Assembly (NCBI GenBank): GCA_033807775.1
Contig: CM066327.1
Location: 76,390,795 to 76,454,794 of the forward strand
DNA length: 64,000 bases
Reading direction: 5' to 3'
Source of the DNA: Saussurea involucrata
Lineage: Eukaryota > Streptophyta > Magnoliopsida > Asterales > Asteraceae
The position numbers were made by a program, and so were the translations under genes. This document shows, one piece after another, positions 10,385-22,474 of this stretch; the first letter of the stretch is position 1, and each line of letters begins with the position of its first letter. The notes under the pieces are model-generated. The model saw only the letters and a list, made by a program, of their open reading frames with translations, ran no database searches and was not told the DNA's origin.

Positions 10385-11351
10385 TGTTGGTCCCGGAGGG
10401 TTTATACAAGTTTGTAGATGGGGGGGGGGGGGGTTGAATACAAACACACAGATTTTACTTTTCTAAATTGTTTATTGATATTTATCAAACAATTTACAAC
10501 TTGTTGCGGAACAAGATTAAGGATTAGACCTAATCTAAACAAGTTAAGAGAATCACTAAGATTTCTTGCACTAGAAATAAGTTAGAAAGAAGATAAGAAT
10601 ATTACGAATAATATTCTAACACAAAGTAGTAGAGAGAAGAAGATGGTTGAGCACTTCATTTCTGAAGTAGGGTTTCTTCTTATATATTGCATGCATTCAA
10701 TGCATATCAGTACAACTTTACACATGACAGCAGCTGATTGGTTACATGTTTTGACCTTGGTAGACAACCTAGTAGCCGCATGATGAACAGTGTAGAATCA
10801 GAGTTGGTTGTACGATTCTGGACAGAAGGGATGTCCATTCTGACAGATCGTATGGAGACGTGCAAGGGGGAAAGACAAACGTAACTTGTAGAGGAAACTT
10901 CATGATCAGCGTTCGTTGAATAGATCTTTATCAGCGAGTGATAAAGTTCAGAGTTTGCTGAAGTTTTCTACTTGAGACTTCACGTTGAGTGGACATGTCT
11001 TGGCTTCGCTGATATCCGCATCAGTTCATTAGTAGACTTGTCGCTGGTTTTTTGGCTTGATCTTTGACTTCAGCATAGAACATTGGTTGACGTGAAACTT
11101 GTCTTCAGGGATCATAAGTAAACAACTAAAACTATCAGCGATCATCAATAAGACTGAACAGGCTCAGGGCTTGCTGATGAACACTTTCGCTGAATGTATA
11201 AATTAAAGAGCATGAGTTTCCTATCAGCGGTACTGTAGAGACATAGTACTTATCAGCGATAGTGAAACTCTAATTCATATTGTCTACTTACCATTTTCAC
11301 TAAGTATTTCTCAGAGAGTCATTATCAAATCACTGAGGGTTTGGATCAACA
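10385..11351 (-). mobile_element. Family A LTR shared by A1 (as 5' LTR) and A2 (as 3' LTR)
   Basis: 967 bp from TGTTGGTCCC to GGATCAACA. On its left is a primer site followed by gag (5' LTR context); on its right is a polypurine tract (sense GGGGGAGAT) followed by an aORF end (3' LTR context). It contains a 14-base G-run near 10420-10433 (C-run in element sense), a TATA box near 10680 and many TCAGCG/CGCTGA words in U3. One LTR in both contexts indicates a tandem with a shared LTR. Confidence 0.88.
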
Positions 11352-11364
11352 ATCTCCCCCTATT
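11352..11364 (-). promoter_or_regulatory. Terminal polypurine tract of A2
   Basis: Sense AATAGGGGGAGAT adjoining the LTR at 11351. Degenerate inverted-repeat arms flank it, as in A3. The remaining 11365-11625 is A/T-rich 3' non-coding sequence without an ORF. Confidence 0.85.
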
Positions 11365-11625
11365 TTATTATGACATAGCAACAAAAGAAAATTGCTAAGT
11401 GTGAAAACATAAGGATAAAAAGAACTCATAAAATATTTGTCCCTTTTACTGTTTTCTGGGATCTTTTAAGTACTGATAGAGTAAAGTACATTTGCTGAAT
11501 TTTTTCTTTAAACTTCGTATAAGTTACCGACGGAAGTGGAAAAATTACAAGTACAGCAAATTAAATTACAAGTACAAAAGATATGAGCTGATGAATGATA
11601 GAAGAATTACAAGGAATCCTATCAA

Positions 11626-12860
11626 CTAACCAGGTTCTTTCTTGACGAGTTCATCAAGAGTGTCAGTCTCTGGAATCATCCAACCAGGGACTGTGACTCC
11701 CTGTTCCATTCTTTTCTTTGCTTCGCGATAGATGTGCGGATTCAGGAGTTGTCCGAAGAGACTTTGTTTGTACTCACACCAGTATAGTAAATCTCGGAGT
11801 TGTTCGATTGGAGTTTTGTATAACTCAGAGATGCGTTGAAAGCAATCACGACCATTGAAGTCATAGAAGAAGATTCCATAAGGATTGCTGATTACTCTGC
11901 CAGGGAAGAAAGTTTCAGCAGGAGGTAAGGATACGTCAAGTCCAGAGAGATCAGGGGCAGGGCCAAGAACTGCTTCACGAGAGAATTCAATCCATATCTT
12001 GTTTCTTTCTGTCGGGCCAGGAAAGGAAGGGGACTTCTTTTTTGGAGCAGCTCGCTTCTTTTGCATTTGTGGAGGACGAGGAATATCAACCATTGAGGAA
12101 ACCAAGTCGATATGCTTGTTTATTTCTTGTACGACATAGGTCCTGAAGGTTGAGCGGGATCTTTGAATTGCTATTCTCATCTCCAACCATTCAGCGAGAC
12201 CAAAGGTGTTTATGGCTGACATGTAGACAGTTCTGTTGTGGCCGTTTTCTCTGACTATTTGGACATTGACGATTGGTACCTTTATGTTGTTTTTCAGAGA
12301 ATATATCCCTTTGACATTTATAGCTTTTATCCTTAAGGGATGTTGTCTGTAGTGGCACATCTTCTTACACCATTCAAGAGTGGTGTCGCTGACTTTGGTC
12401 TTTTTCCGGTGAGTCTTTTGTGCGTCCTTCAGCAGTTTCTCTTGGACAGCAACATGAAATCTTTTCAAGTCTGGATCTTCGAAAGAATGTTGAGCAAGCT
12501 CTGGGGCATATTCTCTGTCTTTTTCTTCAGCCTTCTTCCGTTCAGCGAAGATCTGTTCAGCTTTGAGAGCTTCAGCGATTTCTTTGTTTGTGAAATGCCT
12601 TAGGTGATGAGGAACAAATCGCTGAGCTTCAAGTTTCTGAACCATAGCAGCTCTCCTTTTCATTTCTTCTTCACTTGGTTTTTGAGGAACCAAGGAAGGT
12701 CTATTTTGTGAGAGAGCGGTTCTTCTTCCTGTTGTTCTTCAAAAATGTCATCAGTCTCAGCGAAGTCTTAGACTGGGATTATTTCTTCAGCACTAGGGGC
12801 TGGGATTATTGTTGATGCAGTAGGAGGAACTTCAGCTGGATCCTCAAGCAGGGGAGAGGA
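11626..12860 (-). pseudogene. A2 aORF, exon 2 (C-terminal half)
   Basis: Open from 12693 to 11626 (355 codons); upstream to the predicted acceptor at 12861 the frame is interrupted by a TAG near 12770 and a frameshift near 12720. The protein has a charged helical segment (EEMKRRAAMVQKLEAQR...AERKKAEEKDREY), a conserved core (VPIVNVQIVRENG..., GLAEWLEMR), a basic linker (KKRAAPKKKSP) and a C-terminal block (NPYGIFFYDF, TPIEQLRDLLYWC). It is homologous to A3 39554-40810. Its similarity to D and B suggests one protein family. Function unknown; no membrane segment seen. Confidence 0.7.
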
Positions 12861-13016
12861 CTAGCTGAAACATAGCGATCGTTTAAGTAAGATCATTTGC
12901 GAGAAAAGATAGAGAAAGAATGAGGTTTAAGTGTATAGAGGTTTTATGGAAAGGAGAACTGAGGTTGAGAAGGGATAGAGGAGGGATGCAGTGTAAGGGA
13001 AGAAAAGATATTGTAC
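12861..13016 (-). other. Predicted 156-nt intron in the A2 aORF
   Basis: Donor TTTGTCAG|GTACAA (GT at 13016-13015) and acceptor TTTCAGCTAG|TCC (AG at 12862-12861). Removing it joins ...CQF-type exon 1 sequence in phase to SSPLLEDP. The equivalent A3 intron is 152 nt with the same exon borders. Confidence 0.6.
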
Positions 13017-15708
13017 CTGACAAACTGGCATTCTTTGGAGGATAGTCAGATTGCCTTCTGCAGCGAGGCCTCTGTTTTTGCCTTTGTCAGCTTCAGTTGC
13101 TGCAGGCTTTTTTGCGGTCCCCTCCCCTGAAGTCTCATTGATGAGTACCCCTTTTTGAGCAGGGGATCTTTTGATTGGCTGGACAAAGAAGTCGACGTCA
13201 TCATCATCGTCATCATCATCATCATTATCTGGTGATGTTGATGGCTCGTCTCAGCGATATCGACGTCTTCATTGTCTTCAGCTTCTTCTTTAGATTCTTC
13301 CTCATCAGCATAGGGTTCAGTGACATCAGCTTCTGCTTCGAGTTGCTCCCCCTCAAATTACGAGGGAGGTTTCTCGGTTCCCTCAGGGTTTTTAACTTCC
13401 TGAGGTTTATCAGTAGCATCAGAAATAATACCCTCCCCCTCAGTGTTATGGGGAAGGTCTTCAAGATTTTTCTTCTCCCCCTCAGCATTATGGGGAAGAT
13501 CTTCTTGATTCTTCTCCCCCTATTCCACATAATGGATGGGGGGAGGTAACTTGATGATCAACAGCAGTATCAGTCTGCATTGGGTCAATGTCTTCCAGGC
13601 CAGTGATCCCAACACAGGTTTCCATCCGTGTTAATTTGTCTTCTAGGTCAGATATAGTAGGACTGATCTTTTTTAGAGCTTCTCGATCCGTCTGAGTGAA
13701 ATGTGAGGGAGTGCATGTTGGATCATTCAGATGCACGAGGATCTGCTGTAGTAAGCTGGTGGCAGTGCTGACCTTAGACCTTAAAGTGGTCACCTCTCCC
13801 TGAAGAGTACCACCCACTCTCTTCAGCGATGTGACTTCGCCGGACAGGGTTGAGAAGTTGGTGGAGAGAGTGTTGTTGGTGAAGTTGATATTGTTGATGG
13901 AGGTGGAGTTTTCAGCGACAGTAGTAGCAAAAATTCCAATGCTACCCTCCACCTTCTCCAGATCAGCACTGGAGTCTTTGCCTTGGACCTCTGTGGTCAG
14001 CTTCTTGAGATCCTCTCCAGCGTTTGTAACCACTGAAGAGTTTGTAGATAGTGTGGTGGTGAGAGATTCCACCTTTGTTGCCAAGTCTTTTAGGGAGTTG
14101 TTCATGTCTCCCAAATTAGGACCTGCAACAGTTAATAACTTATGAACAAAGGAAAGCTCATAAATTGGGGATTTTGAGAGAGGAGTGTGTATTGTTTTGT
14201 GTATACCTGCAGGCGGGTTGGTGAAGTCCTCGAAACTTCGATAACCTGAGAATCTTTCCATGTCGTCTTCCAGAGTGCCTGCAAGTCTTGTATTTTTTGC
14301 CATCATCCTCTGTAGAGTTTCGGTATTTGTATCGTGGAGGATGACGTTTTTTTGCAGAGAATGGGGGAAAAATAGGTGGAGTGTCCAAAGAAATGGTGGT
14401 AGGAATGATGGTTGAGAAGAGGGTTTGGGAAGCAAGTTCAGCGTTGAATCCACTGAGAATTACTTCTTCAGTCCTTAGAGAGTCTGAAGGAGGGGGGTTC
14501 TGTTCCAAGTTAATAACCTCAACGTTTAGAGACACTGAAGTTGGTGTGGAAGGGGTGGCTACATCAGCTGTGACACAGCGTACCACTGAACTATCTAACG
14601 GCTCTTGAGAAGAGGGAGCCGCTGAGTCTTCAGCCTATGAAGGCTTGGGGGGTTGCTCCTTGGCTTTCTTGATCCTTTGAGCATCAAGAGAGGTGGAAGA
14701 GTGTTTTCTCTTTCGGGGAGTGGGAGTTGCAGCCTGGGTATCAGCGGTGGGGATTACCGCTGCCGATGTGGTAGCCGCAGAAGTAGAAGAAGTAGAAGGG
14801 TTGAGAATAGATAAGAGTTTAGAAAGACGTACCTCGTTTGGCAGGGGCTTGAAGTCAAGAACTTTAAGGCCAACCTTTGAGAGCCTCAGGTCACCCACCT
14901 TCGGGTATTTGTCTTTCGGGCCTTGTTCGAAGAGAGCACTGACAAACCGGGGATATGGAACAGTTGTTGGTCTGTCAGCTGCATCCACCCTGAGCACCAT
15001 ATCATCGTAAATGATCTTTGCCCAATCAATGTGAAGACCTTTCAGCAGTTAGTACCCCATGGCCTGTTGGAGTTGTGATGCTTGGTCAGTTGACCCAGTT
15101 TTCGCTGTCATACAGCTGACAAGATGAGCGAAGATGAAGTTCATCTCGCTGGGCATTTTCGATTTCTTGATGGCGGTCAGCTTCTTTTCAGGGAGTTTGT
15201 CTCTCCCAGTTTCCCAGACGTACTGCATTGCATCAAAGAATGCAATCAGGGTTTCTCTGTCAGCAGGATTCTTGGGGTCAGGTAGAGGGATGAATCGTCT
15301 TTCCTTAGAACTTCCAGGGAGGTTGAGAGCAGCCCTGAGATTTCCAGGAGTAATTTTGGAGCTTCCATGTTCGGTGTCAAAAAAGATGACATCGATTTTC
15401 TTCTCTGGGTCCTTGGTTGAGGTGATCTGAGCTCTTCTGGCAGTATACCAGAACTGAGCTAGTAGATTACGATGAGCGGGGGGTGCAATAGTCAAAGCTG
15501 TCGATAGAGGACATGTCTTGAGAAAGTTTACAGCGTCATCAAGGTGTGTGACCTGCTTCTTTTGAGGGAAGTCGAAGAGAGCATATGGGTTGTTGCTTTG
15601 AAAGGTGACTTGTTTGAGTTTAAAATCAACCTGAGGAGCTTTTGTGAGTTCAGTAACCTCAACAGCAGTGGGGGACTTAGCAGTAGGAGCTTCAGTAGTA
15701 GATGCCAT
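13017..15708 (-). pseudogene. A2 aORF, exon 1 (N-terminal half)
   Basis: Starts ATG 15708 (MASTTEAPTAKS) directly after a CAG acceptor-like site. The N-terminal domain (FDFPQKKQVTHLDDAVNFLKTCPL...NLLAQFWYTARRA) is well preserved and matches A3. Same-frame nonsense codons lie at 15049-15051 and near 14635; a frameshift near 14300-14400 moves to the frame open from 14453 to 13488, which encodes an Asn/Thr/Ser-rich heptad region, and a further shift near 13530 enters an acidic tail. About 890 codons in total before the predicted donor. Dead copy of a protein of unknown function. Confidence 0.7.
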
Positions 15709-15711
15709 TTC

Positions 15712-16636
15712 TGTTTATATATTATAAGAAAAAAGAATATGAACAGAGGTGTCTTTAAAATAGAAATTGGGTTTTTAGGGTTTTGTAATTTCTATTTAGA
15801 GGAAGAAATAGAAATTGGGGTTTTTCTAGTGAATGTCTTATGTTCCAGTTTCCTTTTAAAGAAAGGATTCTGGAAAAACATATGAAGATACAGGTTTAAG
15901 ATTTTTGTTTTAAACTTGAAGATCAATCATGAAGATTGTGTTCATAAAATCATGAAGAGAAATGATTTTATTTTTAAAAAGTTCTTTTGTTTGATCTTTT
16001 AGAAACAAGAATAAGATCAAAAACAAGTTTATTAGTTGCAAAATAAAAGAAATATTAACTTGTGTTGCTGAAGAAGATGAAGATGAACAGGTTCTTGAGT
16101 TAATATTTTGAATGCAACAGAGAGTTCTTGCTTTGAAAGAGATGATGTTCGCGTAAAAGGTAAAAATATAAACGCAAAGGGTTTATATAGTGAGAGTAGA
16201 GAGAGAAAAATTGTAAGCGGGAAAGTTTTTCATGATGACACGGACACGTCCCTTGAATTTGATTGGACAAGGAAGACGAAAGGGGCGAACGTGTCAGAGA
16301 AAACGTGCCATTGCTTATCCGTTGTGATGACGTCACAAACGTCCTTTCATATTTTAAAGTGTCTCTGAGGTTTTTGAAAAAATCAGGGACATTTTGAAAA
16401 TATAGAAGCACTGAATAGAAGTATCAGTTTAGTTTAGAAATTTCAAAGTATTACTGAAAGGAAGAGATATTCAGCGATGCCATTTGTTTTGAAATCTTGC
16501 ATTCATAAGCGAACGTCGGCGAGTAAGAAAGAACATACCTTAATATCATCGAATCATGTTTGTTCAGAGAGTAGGTGATGAATAGGGTTATACAAGTTCA
16601 TAGTTATCACTGATCAAATGTGAACCGCTGAAGATT
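15712..16636 (-). promoter_or_regulatory. A2 pol-aORF spacer: predicted promoter and 5' UTR intron
   Basis: Non-coding. In element sense: perfect C-box TGACGTCA (16328-16335), an ACGT core in GACACGTCC (16244-16251; a full G-box in A3), a CCAAT-like ATTGG region, TATA box CTATATAAAC (16181-16190), a C/T-rich leader, a weak donor CACAA|GTTAAT near 16056, a T-rich stretch, and an acceptor AAACAG ending at 15711, two bases before the aORF ATG. The same series occurs in A3 at 43624-44633, which supports function over chance. Confidence 0.55.
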
Positions 16637-19367
16637 TTACTCTTCAAAATTCAGCATTCCAAGCTCGCTGATGAGAAAGTTGAATCTTGTCTCATCAAGA
16701 GGTTTAGTAAATAGATCAGCTAACTGAAAGTCAGTTGGGATAAAATGAAGTTCTATATCACCATTCATCACATGATCTCTGATAAAATGATACCCGATTT
16801 CGATGTGTTTGGTCTTTGAGTGTAACACTGGATTGTTGGCTATAGCGATGGCACTAGTGCTGTCGCAATAGATTGGAATTTTCGAGAGCTGAAGGTCTTA
16901 GTCCAGTAGTTGATTTATCATCCACAAGACCTGAGAACAACAGTCTCCAGCAGCAACGTACTGAGCTTCAGCGGTTGAGGTGGACACTGAGTTTTGCTTT
17001 TTACTTGTCCAACTCACCAGCTTTCCACCCAGGAGCTGACAGCCTCCTGTGGTGCTTTTCCTATCCAATATGCAACCTGCAAAATCACTGCCTGAATAGG
17101 CGATTAGATCAAACCCTGAGTCTTTGGGATACCGAAGACCTAGGTTAGGAGTACCCTTAAGGTAACAAAAGATTCGCTTTACAGCGACCAAATGAGATTC
17201 CTTAGGTTCAGCTTGATATCGTGCACACAAACAGGTTGCATACATAATATCAGGTCAGCTAGCTGTAAGATACAGAAGAGAGCCGATCATCCCACGGTAC
17301 ATCGTGACATTAACAGGTTTTCCAGAAGGATCCTTGTTTAGTGTCAGCGGTGGTGCCATAACGGTTTTCATAGCTGAACTCTGAGTTACATCAAATTTCT
17401 TCAGCATATCTTTAACATATTTTCCTTGGTGAATGAAAGTTTATTTTTCACTTTTTTTGATTTGAAGACCTAGGAAATATGTTAGTTCACCCATCATACT
17501 CATTTTATATTCAGCTTTCATTCTATCAGCGAAACGAGTACAAAGGTAAGGGTTAGTGGAACCAAATATAATATCATCGACATATATTTGAACAAGAATA
17601 ATATGACCTTTTACTTTCCTGAAAAATAGTTTTATCGATTTTACCTCGCTCAAATTTTTCGATTTGGAGATAAGAGAAGAGAGTGTCATACCATGCACGA
17701 GGAGCTTGCTTTAAGCCATAAAGTGCCTTATCCAGTTTATAAACATAACCTGGATGCTTAGGATTTGAGAATCCTGGAGGTTGTTCCACGTAGACTTCTT
17801 CATTCAGCTTTCCATTGAGGAACGCTGACTTAACATCCATTTGATAAACTTTGAAGTCTTTGTGTACAGTGTAAGCTAAGAATAGACGAATGGCTTCTAG
17901 TCTTGCCACTGGAGCAAATGTTTCGTCGTAATCTATACCTTCCTCTTATCTGTATCCCTGAGCAACGAGACGAGCCTTGTTGCGGGTTACAGTTCCATGT
18001 TCATCCAACTTGCTTCGATAGACCCACTTAGTGCCTATCACTGACTTGTCGGATGGTCTAGGAACGAGCTTCCAAACTTTATTTCTTTCGAATTCTGTCA
18101 GCTCTTCTTGCATAGCACTGACCCAGTTTGGATCTCTAAGGGCATCATCTGTTTTCTTTGGTTCAATAAGAGAAATAAAGTTAACAAATAAACAAATGTT
18201 ACCTGCACTTCGTGGAGTCTGAACACCAGCGTTTGGATCACCAAGAATCTGATAAATTGGGTGATTAATAGTCCATCGTTGAGTCAGAGCATAAGTCGCT
18301 GACTCAACTTGAACTTCTGGAGGAGCTGAATATAAGGCTTCATCAACTTCTGGTATATCAGCTAAAAGAGGAAGAGGTTCAGATGTCATTTCATTCACTG
18401 ATTGCTGAGAAGTAGATGGTATATTTGAGATAGAATGTTCAGAAGCATGCATAGTGTTTAGAGGAACAACTGAGACCCATGATGTTTCAGCTTCACTAGT
18501 CTGCATGCTTGGGATGATAGTAGGATCATCATCTTCAGCGGGATGAGTATGAGATGGAGAAGTGGGAACATCTTCTGAATCACCAAGATGAGAAAACATC
18601 CATTGATTCAGTTCTTCAGTATCAGTAGAAGGTCTGGAGTTCGCTGAACGGGATTCATCAAAAGTGACGTGAATTGTTTCTTCTACAGTTTGTCTTCTTC
18701 GATTGAAGACTCTGAAGGCTTTGGAGACTGAAGAATATCCAAGAAAGATTCCATCATCAGCCTTAGGATCAAACTTTCCAAGGGCATCTCGGTTGTTCAG
18801 TATGAAACACTGACACCCAAAGATGTGAAGAAAGCTAATTAAAGGCTTTCTCCCATGCAGAAGTTCATAGGTTGTTTTCTTGAATCTTTTGACAATCAGC
18901 GACCTGTTTTGAGTAAAACAAGCAATGTTGACAGCTTCTATCCAAAACTGAGTAGGTAGATGAGAATCGATGAGCATTGAACGTGCAACTTCGATGATAG
19001 TTCGATTTCTTATTTCAGCGACTCCATTTTGTTGCGGTGTTCTTACTGAGGAAAATTTGTGAGAAATACCCTTACTTTCAAAGAAGGAATCAAGGGAACT
19101 GTTTTTGAATTCAGTCCCATGATCACTCCTTATTGAGCGAACGATCATGTTATTCAGGACTTCCATTTTCCTGACAAAAGTGATGAGTTCTTCAGGGGTG
19201 TCACTCTTAGAACGGAGAAACATGACCCAGGTATAGCGAGAGAATTCATCAACTATGACCAATGTATATTTCTTTCCAGCGATGGATTATTTGTTAACAG
19301 GGCCAAACAAATACATATGGAAAAGTTGTAGAGGAGATGACACTGAGGAAACTTGCTTAGATTTGAA
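16637..19367 (-). pseudogene. A2 pol 3' half: integrase core, RT and RNase H remnant
   Basis: Reads from a junction at 19363-19367 (SKQVSSVSSPLQL) through the integrase core (RSDHGTEF, RTPQQNGVAE), a linker, the RT (FAPVARLEAIR, MDVKSAFLNG, IYVDD near 17575-17590) and RNase H to the stop at 16637 (LGMLNFEE). Frame breaks lie near 19287 (stop), 17946 (in-frame stop), 17600-17700 (shift in FFRKVK), 17441, 17245 and 16898. The first metal-binding Asp (MYLFGP) has become Tyr, a substitution in the integrase active site. The upstream gag, protease and primer site of this element are at 61647-63327; about 230 bp between the two parts is missing. Confidence 0.88.
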
Positions 19368-21455
19368 CTCAGGTGCCTCTGCCGATAATTTCTTTTCAGA
19401 GTTTATCATGCAGACAAAGGCAACCTGTTTTTGAGTCTCGGGGTCACCAAACTTGAAGATACCTATCTGATCTTGAGTTTTCAGATATTTCTTAGGTTTG
19501 GATTCTCTTTTGACAGAGATTGAAAGTGACAAATCTGTGTTTTCAAACCACACATTTATCATCTTCAGAGGTTTCCTCTGGTGAGGTTCCCCAGAGACTT
19601 TTCACTTTTTGCTCACAGAGAGTAAGTTTGGAAATCCAGGTTTTCTTGTACTTCCAATATGAAATAGCGAGGGCAGAGACTTGTTTCTTTTGTTTCCGGT
19701 GTATGGATCTATATCATAGAAGCCAATTCCCCGTCTCCCTATTTGTGTATTAATTTTCTCGTACACCTTCTGTGCATCTTGATATTTCTTAATTAAAAGA
19801 TCTCTTCTGAGTAAATCTTGACAGAGGACTTCTCTTTCCTTTTGAAAATAATGTTTAAGAGCAAGGATATTCATTCTGTCGCTCTCAACGTCCATAAGTT
19901 CTTTAGATTTTGCTTTTAAGGCTGAGTTAAGTTCAGATGTCTTTTCTTTCAAAGGATTTAGGTGTTTGTTCCAGTTTGTTTCAATTTCTTCCTTTTCTTG
20001 AAAGATTTTAGCCTTTTCTTGAGTGAGAAGTCTAGCTTCTCTCGCAAAGAAGGTAAGCTTCTTCTGAACACTTTCGCATGTCTTTTTAAGTTCTGTGTAT
20101 TCAATGTTCGGTTTAAGCAAATCAGCTTCTGCTTGATTAGAGTAAGAGTCGGAAGTGGATACATCACTATCGGAGTCGGAGCTAACCTCTGCCATGCCAC
20201 AGAACAGGGCGTTCTTCTTTTCTCCTTCGTTAGAGGATGTATCTGACTGCCAGTTTTCTTGATTCACCATAAGTGACTTCTGAGCATAATATTTTGCTTT
20301 CTTTTTGTAGAAAGCAGAATCCCTCTGAGGGCGGTTTGATTTCCTCCTGCATTCATTGGCATAGTGGCCTGGATTACCACAATTGTAACATCCTTGGTTC
20401 TGTGGAGCGTTGCCAGCTTTGTCTTCTGACCTCTGTCGGTCACCACCTCTGTCATTCCTGTCATTCGACCTCTGTGGGTCGACACCTCTGTCGTTCTTGT
20501 CATTTCACCCTTCTCTTCCGTAGCATTCATTACCAGACTTCTTCCGATATCCTCTGCTGAATTCCCTTGTAAAAAGAGCTAACGATTTAGCTATAGAGGC
20601 CATAGTTGCCTCCTCTTCTTCCACCACCTCCTCCTCTTCACTATCAACGATCAAGATCTTCTTCTTCTTCTCCTTCTTTTCTTCCACAGCTTTCTCCTTC
20701 TTCGGCTTCTCTTTAGGTTCTGTAGCCTTACCAACCAGCGCAAGAGGTGCACTGATTTGAGCTTTTGCTTGTGCAATCTGAGGCTCTTGGGCTGCCAACG
20801 TTCCATAGAGATCTGACAGAGTCCAGGAGTCTAAGTCCTGATTTGTTTGCAGAGACATAGACAACTGGAGCCATTCTTCATTGAGACTCTTTAGGAACAT
20901 GACATTGTTCTCCTCAGAAGTTATGTGGATTCCGAACTTCTTGCACTTGTTGATTAGAGAGTTGAACCGATCATATGTTGAATATAGAGATTCTGTCGGC
21001 AGAGCTTTGAATGCGTAGTACTCGTTGATGCATTGGGCTCTGCGGTTCTTCTGAGTTTTGGCCCCACCCTCCAGTTGTTTTTCCAGTTCCTTCCACAGAT
21101 CGTATGCAGATTCACACGCATCTAGGGATTGGAAGAGGTCATTTGGGATGGCCATAATCAGAAGTCTCTTAGTCTTCTGAGCAATTTCATATTTTGCCCA
21201 ATCAGGGTCTGACCAGTTGTCCTTGGTCTTTGGTTTCTCGTGCTCAGGGATTTCTGGAGTGTCGTCTGTGGCAGGTACACGGGGTACCGTGATCATTGGT
21301 ACGAAAGGAGGGTTGTTGATATAGTAGATGAGTTCTTTGTCAGTACCCTAGAAGAAGTGAATCATTCATATCTTCCATTGAGGGTACTCATCTCTGGGTA
21401 GTGTGGGTGGCTTGGTTAAAGAACCAGCGGTGAAGAAGTTGTTTGTGTTTGTCAT
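19363..21455 (-). pseudogene. B2: truncated family B gag
   Basis: Starts at ATG 21455-21453 (MTNTNNFFTAGSLTKPP). A TAG lies near 21348, then 21296-20505 is open (copia gag, ending in a Lys/Glu-rich segment). A frame break near 20510 precedes the CCHC knuckle (CYNCGNPGHYANEC, near 20345-20390), and 20270-19602 encodes the coiled-coil linker. The final piece (19562-19363) encodes INVWFENTDLS..., then joins family A integrase inside one ORF. Only gag remains; protease, pol, aORF and a third LTR have been lost. Confidence 0.87.
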
Positions 21456-21742
21456 TTTGAAAGAGGTTGAGAAATCCAGAAAATAGGGTATGAACAGTAA
21501 ACTTTCAGAAGATGAAATGTATGTTTCGAATGGTGTTTATAAACTTAGAAACTTTGAACAATGCACTAAAATGGAGATTTAACCGAAGTAACAGACTGTA
21601 AGTTTACCAAAGTCGAACAGGTCGAGAATGGCAGAAAAACATAGGCTGTGTTGAAATAAGTGAAGAACAGGTTAAAATTACTCCAGGTTTCTACCAAAAA
21701 TCATTCCAAGAGAGGATCACTTGATATAGAAAATCAAGGATG

Positions 21743-21754
21743 GCTCTGATACCA
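21743..21754 (-). promoter_or_regulatory. Primer-binding site of B2
   Basis: Sense TGGTATCAGAGC, two bases from the LTR. A non-coding leader of about 290 bp (21456-21742) separates it from gag. Confidence 0.9.
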
Positions 21755-21756
21755 AT

Positions 21757-22449
21757 TGTTGGTTCCTGTTTTGCTTACAATGATGATTCTATCTAATAGT
21801 TCAAACAAGATATAGTGCGGAAGCGTTTTTAACGAACTAAAAGATATAATAAGGTAGAAGAACACACAATATCAAATACGTGAAGTGTAAATAACACAAG
21901 TTATAACTCAATAACCCACTGTATATTGATATAAATAGAACACCAAGAACACTGATGATCTAACAAGAATTCTGTTCTAATGGTGTGTGTGTTGTAAAAA
22001 GCTTAATAGAAGAACTCAACACGAGTCTTCTATTTATACTACTTCTAAAGGGGACAAGTTCTAGACAACAAGGACTGAAGGTGCTAAAACACTATTATGG
22101 TACTGTTGTTAGTACAACGTTAATTAAATGCGCCGACTTCTGCTAAGGCTGAGACCCATCAGAGTTTGACACGTGGAGTTGTCAGGTCACGCCTTGTACG
22201 AATGATCTTCAGAATCTTCGTACAGCAGAAATCGTGAGAAGCACGATTGTCCTTGTATAGATCTTTAGTCTTTATACCACAGAGGCTCTGTCATGTATGA
22301 CAGAGGCTCTGTGGCCTTGTCCGCTGAGAAGAGTCTTCTGGCGATTCTTCACTTCGGTCTTCTCGGTGACTCGGCAGAGCCTCTGTCGAAGACTTCTATA
22401 CTTAGCCTATTTTTCAATACTTTTATAAACATAAAGATTGGAGCTAACA
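21757..22449 (-). mobile_element. Family B LTR shared by B2 (5' LTR) and B1 (3' LTR)
   Basis: 693 bp, TGTTGGTTCC to GGAGCTAACA. The left side has a primer site and B2 gag; the right side has a polypurine tract and the B1 aORF end. TATA box near 22031-22040 (sense AGTATAAATAG). The word CAGAGGCTCTG recurs near 22280-22390. It is 30 bp longer than the B1 5' LTR (60984-61646), the difference lying in this repeated-word region. Confidence 0.87.
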
Positions 22450-22474
22450 ATCTCCCCCTAAGTATTGAAAAATA
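22408..22474 (-). repeat. Inverted repeat around the terminal polypurine tract of B1
   Basis: TATTTTTCAATACTT at 22408-22422 (in U3) and its exact reverse complement at 22460-22474 (internal) form a perfect 15-bp stem. The tract (plus-strand ATCTCCCCCT, 22450-22459) and the LTR edge lie in the loop. Confidence 0.85.
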
